NCBI RefSeq assembly: GCF_004328645.1
Contig: NZ_CP031395.1
Location: forward strand, 1,079,501 to 1,143,500
Reading direction: 5' to 3'
From: Hylemonella gracilis
Lineage (GTDB): Bacteria > Pseudomonadota > Gammaproteobacteria > Burkholderiales > Burkholderiaceae_C
Length of the DNA: 64,000 nt
Part shown: positions 18,972-29,347 of the stretch, piece after piece
Layout: every line of letters begins with the position of its first letter
How positions within the stretch are numbered: position 1 is the stretch's first letter
Position numbers and translations under genes: made by a program
The notes under the pieces: generated by a model
Told to the model about the DNA's origin: nothing
The model's database searches: none
Seen by the model: only the letters and a program-made list of their open reading frames with translations

Positions 18972-19493
18972 TCAGTTCGCAGACACGGTGCCATTGCCGC
19001 TGGAGGCGGTGTTGGTGTGCACGACCTTCTGCGCATAGAGGCCGGGGAACTGCTGGTTGAGCGTCATGCTGTCTTCGCCCACGGCCACGATGTCACCGGT
19101 GCGCACGGCGTCGGCCAGTTCAGCCTGCACTTGCTCACGCGTCTTGCCGGCCTTGGCGACTTGCTTCGGATAGAGGTCGGGGAACAGCTGGTTGAGCTTG
19201 CTCGAGGTGCCAACCACCATGTCGCCGTTGCGCACCGCTTGGGCCAGTTCGGCTTGGGCTTGCTCGCCGGTCTTGCCGGCCTTGGCGGCTTGTTGCGGGT
19301 ACAGGCCGGGGAATTGCTGGTTCAGCGTCATGCTGTCTTCGCCCACAGCCACGATGGTGCCGCTGCGCACGGCCTGGGCCAGTTCAGCCTGGACTTGTTC
19401 GCGGGTCTTGGCGGTGGTGTCATTGGCCAGGGCGGGGCCGGCGATCAGGGCGGCGGCGATGGCAACGAGGGAGAGGGAAGTCGAGCGGTTCAT
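18972..19493 (-). CDS. Secreted DUF4148-type protein with three repeats
   Basis: A 173-residue exported protein. Residues 1-23 are a Sec signal peptide ending ALA-ND. The mature part has three copies of a 43-45-residue unit: K-T-R/G-E-Q-x-Q-A-E-L-A-x-A-V-R, then a variable loop, then L-N-Q-x-F-P-x-L-Y. Units 1 and 3 share GEDSMTLNQQFPGLY exactly, while unit 2 is diverged and two residues shorter. DUF4148 proteins are abundant in Burkholderiales and are probably periplasmic; function is unknown. The ATG at 19493 has AAAGGA 8 nt upstream, so it is preferred to the in-frame start at 19520. A terminator follows. Confidence 0.85.
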   Translation of the reverse strand: MNRSTSLSLVAIAAALIAGPALANDTTAKTREQVQAELAQAVRSGTIVAVGEDSMTLNQQFPGLYPQQAAKAGKTGEQAQAELAQAVRNGDMVVGTSSKLNQLFPDLYPKQVAKAGKTREQVQAELADAVRTGDIVAVGEDSMTLNQQFPGLYAQKVVHTNTASSGNGTVSAN

Positions 19494-19520
19494 GATGGAA
19501 ATCCTTTCAGTTTGCTTCAA

Positions 19521-19847
19521 TGGGCAGTGGTCGGCAGGTCGGTCTGACCGAGCTCAAGGCCACATCGATGAGCGTTGTTGGTGAGCGCTGCGTCGATGGG
19601 ATGAACTGTATGCTTGCTGAAACAGGAGATAAACCAGCAAATCCGAACTTCGGTATTTCCAAAACAAAAACAATCGGCCCTTGAAATCGGAGAAACGCGA
19701 CGCGACGGGGCTATCGGAACGTTGATCAGCCGTTTTCCTTGCTACTGGCCCTGCACGGAGTCTGATTTGTGCAGGGTGCGCCCTTGGCTCCCGGGAGCGG
19801 TGCCGGTGCGGAGGGCCATCTGGGACGCCCCCCAGGGCGTCAGCATG
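19521..19847. other. Intergenic region, promoter side of the DUF4148 gene
   Basis: 327 bp with no supported gene. The part near 19600-19720 is AT-richer and probably holds the leftward promoter of the DUF4148 gene. A GACGCC/GGCGTC hairpin at 19822-19841 lies just after the SIMPL gene stop but has no T tract. Confidence 0.5.
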
Positions 19848-20597
19848 TCAGCGCAGTCGGACCGGTGCCTTGCCGTCGGCCAGCAGGGTGGCGGTGACGT
19901 GCAAGGTCACGGTGGTCGTGCCGCCTTCGGTCGGCAAAGGCATGCTCTCGCTGGCCATGTCCCCGCCCTTGGCCATGGCCAGCGCCCGCATCGGACGTGG
20001 CATGGCCTGGGATTGGTCCAGGGCCAGGGTCTGGATGCGGTACTGCGCGAAGCCGAAGGCCGCCGCGGTGGCGCGGGCTTTTTGCTCCACGCTTTGCGCC
20101 AATTCGGTGATCAGCCGGTCCCGCGCCTTGTCGTGCGCGGCGGACGACAGCGAGAAGTCGACCGACTGGATGCGCATCTCGCGGCTGAGCTCGGAGCTCA
20201 GGGCGCCCAGTTCGGTGAAGTTGCGCGACTGCAGCACGATGCTGCCGCTGACCGTCCAGCGCTGGGTCTTGCCCTTGGCGTCGTAGATCGGTTGCGTGGT
20301 CACGCCACCGAGCCGGGCCTCGATGCCGCTGGTCTTCTGAGCCTGGGCCAGCGCTTCGTTCAGCCGTGCCAGCACACGCTGCGTGAGCGCCCGGGTGTCT
20401 TCGCCATCTTCGGACGTACCGAGCGTGACGTGCATCCGGTCGTTGTCCACTTCTACCGATGATTGCGCGTCCAGGGAGATCGTGGTCGCGGCTGCGGGGT
20501 TGGGCAAGAACAGCTGTGCCTGGGCCGGGCTGCAAAGCAAGGCGATGGCGAGGGTTGCGACAAGGGCAGAGCCGGTGGGCAGGACGCGGATTTTCAT
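19848..20597 (-). CDS. SIMPL (DUF541) domain periplasmic protein
   Basis: A 249-residue protein with a signal peptide (MKIRVLP, hydrophobic core, cleavage near AQAQ at 28). The rest fits the SIMPL/DUF541 family: EVDNDRMHVTLGTSEDGEDTRALTQRVLARLN in pieces, IYDAKGKTQRWTVSGSIVLQSRNF, and a C-terminal beta strand TTTVTLHVTATLLADG. E. coli YggE is a member linked to oxidative stress. It is 114 bp downstream of prfC on the same strand, and co-transcription is possible. Confidence 0.87.
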   Translation of the reverse strand: MKIRVLPTGSALVATLAIALLCSPAQAQLFLPNPAAATTISLDAQSSVEVDNDRMHVTLGTSEDGEDTRALTQRVLARLNEALAQAQKTSGIEARLGGVTTQPIYDAKGKTQRWTVSGSIVLQSRNFTELGALSSELSREMRIQSVDFSLSSAAHDKARDRLITELAQSVEQKARATAAAFGFAQYRIQTLALDQSQAMPRPMRALAMAKGGDMASESMPLPTEGGTTTVTLHVTATLLADGKAPVRLR

Positions 20598-20711
20598 GGG
20601 GTTCCTCCTGGAATCGTGCGGATGGGTGAAGGGGCGCTGGAGCTGGGGGTACCGCAGCGCAATGCAGACGCACTCGACGCGCCCGCATCATGGCATCGCT
20701 TCGTGACGCTG

Positions 20712-22352
<1,641 letters not shown>

Positions 22353-22450
22353 GGGGTGGTTCCGGAAAAAGGAAAAGCAGGCCCACTGTCGAAGCGGCCT
22401 GCTGGAAGGGCGAGATTTTATCTGTTCGTACATTGAGCTAAGCTTTAGAA

Positions 22451-25400
22451 ATGCCAATGACGCCCCAGACTCGTATCCAACGCCTGTTCCTGGACTGGTC
22501 GCAGGACAGGGAGCTGGACGTTGACCCCATGTATGCGCTGATGCTGAAGCGTTATGGAGGCGCAGGTGGCCTGAGTTGGGAAGAGCTGCTGTGTTCCAAG
22601 CGTGTGCTCATCATTTCCGAGGCAGGCGCGGGCAAGACCCATGAATGCAGGGAAGAGCGCAAAAAATTGTGGGAGGCTGGCGAGCCTGCATTCTTCGTGG
22701 AACTGGCCGAGTTGTCTCGGAACGATCTGATCGACATGCTCGACCATGAAGAGCAACAGCGCTTTGAGGCGTGGCGTATCTCACAGTCCGATATTGCAAC
22801 TTTCTTTCTCGACTCCATAGATGAACTGAAACTGACACAAGGCTCTTTTGAGATGGCCTTGAAGCGGTTTTTCAGAGCACTTGCTGGACAGCTTGCACGG
22901 GTGCGGGTTGTTGTGACGACGCGTCCGATTGAATTTGATCGTCGGCTTATCCACCGACATCTCGCGGTTCCGCAGCGCGCGGAAGGTCCCACCAATGCAA
23001 GTGGAAGCGACTTTGCCGATGCCGTCATGAGTCGGCATCGGAACGAAGTACCGGCCGATGCCGGGCCGCCAGAGTGGCGAACTGTCATGTTGATGCCATT
23101 TTCAACGGAGCAAGTTCGGCAGATGGCGGTGCTTCAAGGCATTTCAGACCCAGATGCGTTCTTGCAGGATATTGAGAAAGGAAGTGCAGAAGACTTTACC
23201 CGCAGGCCGCAGGATTTGATTGAGCTTTGCGCGAGTTGGAATGACTCCAATCCTCATCGCATACGCAGTCATCGGGAACAAGTTGAACACAACATCAAGG
23301 TCAAGCTTAGACCCAATACAGGTCGAGAAAAGGATGCACCGCTTGCAGAGGCCAAGGCGTTCGAGGGCGCGAGCCGTTTGGCATTGGCCGCATTGCTGAC
23401 GCGCAGACTGACAATTCGCCATAGCGCCAATGCAGAAAGAGCCAGTGAGTCTGCCGCCGCTCTGGATACCGGCTTAGTCTTGCCGGACTGGTCGGAGCCG
23501 GAGCGCAAGGCACTGCTGGAGCGTGCCCTGTTCGGTTTTGCCAGCTATCAGCGTGTGCGCTTTCATCATCGCTCGGTGATTGAATATTTGGCGGCCAAGC
23601 GCCTTGATGATTTGTTGAACCGAGGCGTATCCATAAAAACCATCAAACGGTTGTTGTTTGCACAAACGCTACAGGGAGAGAAAGTGGTCAAACCTTCCAT
23701 GCGGCCCGTTGCTGCGTGGTTGGCTGGCTTCAGAGCAGATTTCTTCAGGGAAGTGCGTGACCGAGAGCCGGAGCTTTTGCTCAACGATGCCGACCCGCAA
23801 TCTCTGTTGACCGGGCAACGATTGGACGTGTTGCGGGCTTATGCGCAGCGGTATGGCACGGGCTCTTGGCGCGGTCTGCATGTGCCCAGGGTTCAGGTTC
23901 AGCGTTTCGCGTCAGCAGACTTGGGGCCGGAAATTCAACGGTTGTGGAGTGTTGGCATCGAAAACCGTGAAGTTCGGGAACTGTTGATGGAGATCATCGC
24001 CCTTGCACCGATCATGTCGTGTTCGGGCATCGCTTACTCGGTAGTTCTGGATCGTGAGGCGGATTCAGGTGAGCGCATACATGCGCTGAGTGCTCTGATT
24101 TCCATGAATGATGATCGTCTTGCCGCTGTGGTGGAGTCTTTGGTCTCGGAGGCAGATCTGTGGCCGGAAAGACTCGCGGGCAATGCAATCACGCAATTGT
24201 TTCCAACGCACATTGATGTCGTGCGCCTATGCCGTGTGATGGACAGGCTCAAACCCGCCGCAAGGTACGGATGGGATTGGGTCAGGCATGTTTTGACGCC
24301 GAAAATTGCCGAAGCGCCACTGGCGCTTACCGATATGCAGCAACTTCGCGCAGAGCTTTCTCGGCTTGTCATGGCTGGCGCTGTATGGGATCAAGACCAT
24401 GACCGCATCAACACATCCAAGCCGCATCTGCGCAAGCCGCTTGCGGCAGTCTGTCTGCGCCTTATCAAGACAGGTGATCTTGGGCCAGAGGTGATTCAAT
24501 CCAGCGTTCTCGCCTTGCGCTTGGATGCGAATGATGGCTATCGAGAATCTGATGACCCGCTTGTCCGCCTAAGAAGTGTTTTCGAGCAACAGCCCGCGCC
24601 TGCTCGCAAGGCTGTTTTTTGGGCCGACGATGCGTTTTGCCAGCAATACCATCCTCAGCAAGACCCTTGGCGGCGTTTTTGGAATGTGCATCACCGGGGC
24701 GCTGTGCGCTTGAGTCACCAGCAAGACGCGGAATGGGTGCGCGAAATCCTGGCAGATGCCCAAAGTCCGCTGGACATGCGTCGGGTGATGCTTGAAGCCT
24801 CGCTGCAGGCCGTATGGGATGGACAAGGTGAGCGGGTTGACCAATTGCGAAAGCTCAGGCCACTGGTAGAAGACGCTCCAGAGTTGGTGTCGGTGATAGA
24901 CGCCGCGTTGCAACCCCGTGAACCCGACCCGAACGTGGTTCGCTGGGAAGCTGAAGCCCAAGAGCGGAAAAAGGAGCGCGAGCGTCAAGATGCCGAAGCA
25001 CGCGAGAGCTGGATACGATTTTGGCGCAAGGTGGTCGAAAGCCCGGAAACAGCTTTCAGTCCCGACGAGGCTGGCGACACTGCTTGGAATCTGTGGAAGG
25101 CCATGAGGCGGTCAGGCGATCACAGCCGAGAGTTTGGTTGGAATCGACGCTTTGTTGAGCAATATTTTGGCAAAGATGCCGCTGATCGTTCGCGATTGGC
25201 GCTGATCGCTGCGTGGCGCAAAGTCCGCCCGACGTTGCGTAGCGAGCGATCTGAGGACGAAAAGAACTCGTACTTTGAACATTGGTTATTTGGTTTGGCG
25301 GGTGTTGCTGCTGAGGCCGAAGATCCGCAGTGGACGCATAAGTTATCCGCCACCGAGGCGGAAACAGCGGCCCGCTATGTGCCGATGGAATTGAACGGCT

Positions 25401-26797
25401 TTCCTTCCTGGTTTGAAAGCTTGGTGGAAACGCATCCGGAGGTCGTGGATGCCGTTCTAGGGGCTGAGCTCACTGCTGAACTGAATGAGCAGGCTTTGCA
25501 CGCACACGCGGGGATCTTGCAGGATCTGGGGCATGCCACGGAGACGACGACAGCCTTGTTTTTGCCTCGGCTACGGGCATGGCTTGATGCGCATGGCCAA
25601 GAGCAAGAGGCGAGCGATGGGGAAAACAAGGCCCATGCCGATGAGCGGCTGCGGCAAGTGGTTGAAATTCTGCTGCGGCATGGTGATGTGGATGGATACA
25701 TCGCACAAATTGCCGCGGAAAAAGCCTCACAAGGTCTTGACGCACCAAGAGCAATGATTTGGATGCCCATACTCATGCGGTTGAATCCATCGGTTGGCGT
25801 TGATGTGCTGGAACGAGCGCTGCACGCTTCTGAACCAGCTCCGCTTGGGCTTGGTGTCGAATGGATGGGCGCCTTGTTCAACGAGAGGCACGGCGGAACT
25901 TCAATAGATCTGTCTCAACCGGGCTTTGAACCTGCTCTTCTGCTTCGGCTTGTACGTTTGGCATATCGCCATGTGCGCTCTTCAGACGACGTCAAGCATG
26001 AAGGTGCTTATAGACCAGGGCCGCGGGATCACGCCGAGAGCGGGCGAAGTGCGCTGTTAAGCGCGTTGCTGAAAGCAAAAGGTCAGAAAGCCTGGGCAGC
26101 CAAGATGGAGATGGCAAACGATCCGCTGTTGGCAGATCTTCGTGATCGTGTCTTGCAATTGATGCGCGAAAAGGCAGCGGAAGAGGTCGATACTGCAACC
26201 CTTGCCGAATCGGATGTCGCGACTCTTGATGCAAAACGGGATATTTCCCCCATCACGCGCGACGACATGTTTGCGTTGCTGCTTGATCGTCTGGATGATT
26301 TGGAGGAGCTGTTGCTTAGCGACTTCTCTCCCCGAGAGGCGTGGGCTGGATTGCAAGAAGAGAAGTTGATGCGGCGAGAAATAGCTCGTGTGTTCAGCGA
26401 TAGAGCCAATCACGCCTATGTCGTGGCGCAAGAAGAGGTTACCGCAGACGAAAAAGAAACGGACATTCGCTTGCACGCGACGGCATCGAATCAGCAAGCG
26501 GTCATTGAATTGAAGATCGGTGAAAAGGGGTGGTCTGGCAGAGATTTGCGTGACACGATCAAAAATCAACTGGTTCGCAAATACTTGGCGGCAGACGAGC
26601 GCGGCAGCGGTTGTTTGCTGGTCACGGTCAGCAAAGATCGCCGCTGGGATGACCCTGGCACCGGTGCCAGCCTGGATATGACGGGGTTGGCGGCAATGCT
26701 TCAGCGCGAGGTAGAAAAGGTCTCTGCAGAAATGGGCGGCCTTTTGCGCATCACCGCGCGTGTGCTGGATTTGCGACCAGGCTTGTCCCAAAAATGA
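22451..26797 (+). CDS. STAND/NACHT-like NTPase with C-terminal PD-(D/E)XK nuclease domain, putative defence protein
   Basis: A 1448-residue protein I do not recognise as a named system. Residues 52-63 are a P-loop (SEAGAGKT, with Ser56 for the usual first Gly). Residues 117-127 are Walker B (FFLDSIDEL, NACHT-like) and 151-159 a sensor strand (VRVVVTTRP). Near 370-387, FHHRSVIEYLAAKRL matches the winged-helix end of NACHT modules. Residues about 400-1300 are helical, HEAT-like, with a charged coiled stretch near 830-860. Residues 1321-1420 hold Asp1338 and the pair Glu1353-x-Lys1355 (IELK) followed by a basic helix, the PD-(D/E)XK nuclease pattern. Hand-counted GC of two lines in it is 52-57%, against 68% in a line of the nicotinate genes. 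It lies between prfC and a toxin-antitoxin unit. Sensor NTPase plus nuclease suggests an Avs-like anti-phage role, but the nuclease is C-terminal. Function is inferred. Confidence 0.72.
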   Translation: MPMTPQTRIQRLFLDWSQDRELDVDPMYALMLKRYGGAGGLSWEELLCSKRVLIISEAGAGKTHECREERKKLWEAGEPAFFVELAELSRNDLIDMLDHEEQQRFEAWRISQSDIATFFLDSIDELKLTQGSFEMALKRFFRALAGQLARVRVVVTTRPIEFDRRLIHRHLAVPQRAEGPTNASGSDFADAVMSRHRNEVPADAGPPEWRTVMLMPFSTEQVRQMAVLQGISDPDAFLQDIEKGSAEDFTRRPQDLIELCASWNDSNPHRIRSHREQVEHNIKVKLRPNTGREKDAPLAEAKAFEGASRLALAALLTRRLTIRHSANAERASESAAALDTGLVLPDWSEPERKALLERALFGFASYQRVRFHHRSVIEYLAAKRLDDLLNRGVSIKTIKRLLFAQTLQGEKVVKPSMRPVAAWLAGFRADFFREVRDREPELLLNDADPQSLLTGQRLDVLRAYAQRYGTGSWRGLHVPRVQVQRFASADLGPEIQRLWSVGIENREVRELLMEIIALAPIMSCSGIAYSVVLDREADSGERIHALSALISMNDDRLAAVVESLVSEADLWPERLAGNAITQLFPTHIDVVRLCRVMDRLKPAARYGWDWVRHVLTPKIAEAPLALTDMQQLRAELSRLVMAGAVWDQDHDRINTSKPHLRKPLAAVCLRLIKTGDLGPEVIQSSVLALRLDANDGYRESDDPLVRLRSVFEQQPAPARKAVFWADDAFCQQYHPQQDPWRRFWNVHHRGAVRLSHQQDAEWVREILADAQSPLDMRRVMLEASLQAVWDGQGERVDQLRKLRPLVEDAPELVSVIDAALQPREPDPNVVRWEAEAQERKKERERQDAEARESWIRFWRKVVESPETAFSPDEAGDTAWNLWKAMRRSGDHSREFGWNRRFVEQYFGKDAADRSRLALIAAWRKVRPTLRSERSEDEKNSYFEHWLFGLAGVAAEAEDPQWTHKLSATEAETAARYVPMELNGFPSWFESLVETHPEVVDAVLGAELTAELNEQALHAHAGILQDLGHATETTTALFLPRLRAWLDAHGQEQEASDGENKAHADERLRQVVEILLRHGDVDGYIAQIAAEKASQGLDAPRAMIWMPILMRLNPSVGVDVLERALHASEPAPLGLGVEWMGALFNERHGGTSIDLSQPGFEPALLLRLVRLAYRHVRSSDDVKHEGAYRPGPRDHAESGRSALLSALLKAKGQKAWAAKMEMANDPLLADLRDRVLQLMREKAAEEVDTATLAESDVATLDAKRDISPITRDDMFALLLDRLDDLEELLLSDFSPREAWAGLQEEKLMRREIARVFSDRANHAYVVAQEEVTADEKETDIRLHATASNQQAVIELKIGEKGWSGRDLRDTIKNQLVRKYLAADERGSGCLLVTVSKDRRWDDPGTGASLDMTGLAAMLQREVEKVSAEMGGLLRITARVLDLRPGLSQK

Positions 26798-27097
26798 TCA
26801 ACTCCGCCCAAGCCGCTCAATAATCGAAGCTGGGTTCTGGCGGCAGTCCAGCACGGCGACGACGGTGACGATACCGTCTTTCAGGTCGTAATAAATGGCG
26901 AAGGGGAAGCGTTTGGAGAGCGTGCGGTGCAGGCGACCATCGGACTTGGGATGGATGCCCGCATACAGAAGCAGCGCGTCAATGTCTGCGTACAGACTGT
27001 CGAGAAAATAGTCGCCAATGCCCGCTTGTTGCTGCTCGTAAAACCCATACCCTGCCAGCAAATCCGTCTCAGCCGCACGGACGATTTGTACTTGCAT
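26798..27097 (-). CDS. RelE/ParE-family toxin
   Basis: A 99-residue type II toxin. QVQIVRAAETDLLAGYGFYE at the start and RFPFAIYYDLKDGIVTVVAVLDCRQNP near the end (split motifs) are typical of the ParE/RelE fold, which inhibits gyrase or cleaves mRNA on ribosomes. I chose the ATG at 27097, whose first base pair is shared with the antitoxin stop (TGATG), so the two are coupled. The frame is open further upstream but only through the antitoxin gene. Its stop directly abuts the stop of the 1448-residue NTPase gene. Confidence 0.87.
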   Translation of the reverse strand: MQVQIVRAAETDLLAGYGFYEQQQAGIGDYFLDSLYADIDALLLYAGIHPKSDGRLHRTLSKRFPFAIYYDLKDGIVTVVAVLDCRQNPASIIERLGRS

Positions 27098-27318
27098 CAA
27101 ACCGCCTTTGTTTGCGCGCGGATGCGTTCCTTGGCCTGCGCCCACGGTGCAATGGGCTCTTCCCCGCTGTCCAAGCGGCGCAGGCGTTCCTCCAAAACCG
27201 TACCATGCCAGGCGGGAGCGACATCGCCGCCCATTTGAGCGCACAGTGAATCCCACAGGGACTCCATCAGTTTCAGCTTCTCGGCGACTGGCAGTTCGGC
27301 AACATCATCTGCGGTCAT
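27097..27318 (-). CDS. Antitoxin, TIGR02574 addiction-module type
   Basis: A 73-residue antitoxin. LPVAEKLKLMESLWDSL near the start is the hallmark of the TIGR02574 antitoxins paired with RelE/ParE toxins, and the acidic/basic C-terminal half (PWAQAKERIRA) is the toxin-wrapping end. The ATG at 27318 has a GGAG 7 nt upstream. An ATG at 27348 lies within a palindrome and has no ribosome site, so it is rejected. It should bind its own promoter together with the toxin. Confidence 0.85.
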   Translation of the reverse strand: MTADDVAELPVAEKLKLMESLWDSLCAQMGGDVAPAWHGTVLEERLRRLDSGEEPIAPWAQAKERIRAQTKAV

Positions 27319-27339
27319 GGTGTGCTCCAAAGGGCGTGT

Positions 27340-27358
27340 GTCCGCCATGGTAGCGGAC
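27340..27358. promoter_or_regulatory. Palindrome, probable autoregulatory operator of the toxin-antitoxin unit
   Basis: Perfect arms GTCCGC (27340-27345) and GCGGAC (27353-27358) around CATGGTA. It lies 22 bp before the antitoxin start and 15 bp after the end of the enamidase gene, in the position of a TA operator. Confidence 0.5.
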
Positions 27359-27372
27359 GTCGCAGTCCAGGC

Positions 27373-28569
27373 TCAGTGCGCGCCGACCACCACCGGGATT
27401 TCCGTCGCCGGTGGCGTGTTGCGGCTGCGGCCGCAGCGCACGATGCCATCGATCATCACCATGCCGATGCCGGGGATGTCACCGAGCTGCACGCTCTCCA
27501 GCAGGGTCTTGCCAGCGGTGTGCTGCGCGCGGTCCATGAACACGAAGTCGGCCGCGCGGCCAGCCTCGATCAGGCCGCAGTTCAACTGTCGCATGCGCGC
27601 CGTGTTGCCAGTGGCGAAGCCGAACACCACCTCGGCCGGAATATTGGCGAAGCTGGAGATCAGCGCGATCATCCGCAGCATGCCCAGCGGCTGCACACCT
27701 GAACCCGCCGGGCCGTCGGTGCCCAGGATCACGCGGTGCGGGCATTTGAGCTCTATGGCCGCGCGCGCGGCCTCGATCGCGATCTTCTCGTTGCCGTTGT
27801 GCACGATCTCGATGGCGCGGGTGGACTTTTCGCACAGTTCGCACACGTGCTTCCACGGCAGCGAGGTGTGGCCGCCGTTGATGTGGCCGATGACGTCGGC
27901 GTCCGCTTCCAGCACCACATCCTTGTCGATCAGGCCCGAGCCGGGAATCGACGGGCCGCCCGTATGGATGGTGCTCTGGATGCCGTGCTTGCGCGCCCAG
28001 GCGACCATTTGCTTGGCCTCCTCGCCGGCCTTGACCGAGCCCAGGCCCACTTCACCCAGCAGCTTCACGCCGGCGTCGGCCAGGTCCTTGAAATCCTGCT
28101 CGGTCATGCCTTTTTCGATCACGGGAGCGCCGGCGATCACCTTCACGCCGCCGGGGCGGAAGTTGTCGAAGGCGCGCTGCGCGGTGATGGCCAGTGCCTT
28201 CAGGCCGACGATGTCCTTGGGTCGGCCGGGCAGGTGCACTTCGCCGGCCGAAATCATGGTGGTCACGCCACCATTCATGGTGGAGTCGATCCAGCCGATC
28301 TGATTCTGTCGTGGTGTCCAGTCGCCGAAGACAGGGTGCACGTGGCTATCGATCAGGCCGGGCGCCACGCAGGTGCCACGCGCGTCCACCACCGTGGCCG
28401 CGCCCTCGGTGTCGCAATCCTTCTCCCGGCCGACGGCGGTGATCAGACCGTCATGCACCACGATGGTGTCGGCATCAAGGATGGGCCGATCAATGTCGCC
28501 CGAAAGCAACAGGCCGATGTTGCGGATGACGACCTTGCCTGATTGGCCAGTGGCTGCGGCTTCTGCCAT
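27373..28569 (-). CDS. ena: Enamidase (1,4,5,6-tetrahydro-6-oxonicotinate amidohydrolase)
   Basis: A 398-residue metal-dependent amidohydrolase. It opens the ring of tetrahydro-6-oxonicotinate to 2-formylglutarate plus ammonia in reductive nicotinate breakdown. Likely metal ligands are in place: HVH (His76, His78), Glu173 in GEVGLG, His202 in IHTGG, His229 in GHINGG and Asp285 in GTDGP. Segments such as GGVTTMISAG, LPGRPKD, GVKVIAG, GDIPGI and SRNTPPA agree with the Eubacterium barkeri enamidase as I remember it. It is the last gene of the leftward fpr-tetR-ena unit, 55 bp after the regulator. The reductase that makes its substrate is encoded divergently at 30346. Confidence 0.88.
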   Translation of the reverse strand: MAEAAATGQSGKVVIRNIGLLLSGDIDRPILDADTIVVHDGLITAVGREKDCDTEGAATVVDARGTCVAPGLIDSHVHPVFGDWTPRQNQIGWIDSTMNGGVTTMISAGEVHLPGRPKDIVGLKALAITAQRAFDNFRPGGVKVIAGAPVIEKGMTEQDFKDLADAGVKLLGEVGLGSVKAGEEAKQMVAWARKHGIQSTIHTGGPSIPGSGLIDKDVVLEADADVIGHINGGHTSLPWKHVCELCEKSTRAIEIVHNGNEKIAIEAARAAIELKCPHRVILGTDGPAGSGVQPLGMLRMIALISSFANIPAEVVFGFATGNTARMRQLNCGLIEAGRAADFVFMDRAQHTAGKTLLESVQLGDIPGIGMVMIDGIVRCGRSRNTPPATEIPVVVGAH

Positions 28570-28624
28570 GGGAACTCCTGGTTTCGTGGGGGACGGGTAG
28601 CGGGAAGTCGCTGGCGCACAGGGG

Positions 28625-29347
28625 CTAGCCAGCAGGTCGACCCGCCGAATTGACCTTGCGCAGCACGGTGTCGAGGACGAAGGCCTTCCAATGCGCGACC
28701 GCCTCGGGTAAGGCGATGTCCTCGCCGAGGAAACTGCTCAGCGTGTAACGGTTGGACATGTGGAAATAGCCGCTCGCGGCGATCAGCAGGTACAGGTCGC
28801 GTGCCGAGACGTCCTTGCGGAAAATGCCCCGCGCGGCGCCGTTCTCAAGGATCTGGGCCAGCAGCGAGATCAGTTGCGACGAATACTCGCGTGCCCGGCT
28901 CGATTTGCCGATGTGCTTGCCCTTGTGCAGGTTCTCGGTGTTGAGCAGGGTGACGAACTCCGGATGCGCGCGGTAGTAGTCCATCACGAAATGCGTCATC
29001 CGGGTAAGCGCTTCCAGCGGCTGGTCGACGTCGAGGTCGAGTTCGGCCTCGGCCTCGTTCATGCGGCGGTAGATTTCCTCGATGACCTGGATGTACAACC
29101 CTTCCTTGCTACCGAAGTAGTAATAGATCATCCGGTCGTACGACTTCGCCAGGCGCGAGATTTTCTCGACGCTGCCGCCGTCGTAACCGTGCTTGGAAAA
29201 GACCTTGATCGCCGCGCGCAGGATGCTGTCGCGGGTGTTCTGCGCATTTTGCTCGCGCACACCCGTGCCGCGGCGCGCGGCGACGGGTGCCTTGGGCTTG
29301 TGCGTGGTGGTGGTTTTGGAAGTGGCCATTGAAGGGCGTTGCGTCAC
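28625..29347 (-). CDS. TetR-family regulator of the nicotinate cluster
   Basis: A 240-residue TetR protein with a 30-residue basic, Ala/Thr/Lys-rich lead. The helix-turn-helix follows (TRDSILRAAIKVFSKHGYDG, then ISRLAKSYDRMIYYYFGSKEGLY). The GTG at 29347 overlaps the fpr stop as GTGA; an ATG at 29329 is an alternative. It sits between fpr and ena, so it probably controls the divergent promoter at 30118-30345, where an inverted repeat is seen. The ligand is presumably nicotinate or 6-hydroxynicotinate, as for NicS in Pseudomonas, but that is inference. Confidence 0.88.
   Translation of the reverse strand: MTQRPSMATSKTTTTHKPKAPVAARRGTGVREQNAQNTRDSILRAAIKVFSKHGYDGGSVEKISRLAKSYDRMIYYYFGSKEGLYIQVIEEIYRRMNEAEAELDLDVDQPLEALTRMTHFVMDYYRAHPEFVTLLNTENLHKGKHIGKSSRAREYSSQLISLLAQILENGAARGIFRKDVSARDLYLLIAASGYFHMSNRYTLSSFLGEDIALPEAVAHWKAFVLDTVLRKVNSAGRPAG

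Noticed and set aside
19822..19841. Hairpin after the SIMPL gene as a terminator
   Set aside because: The arms GACGCC/GGCGTC are good, but no T tract follows on the minus strand.
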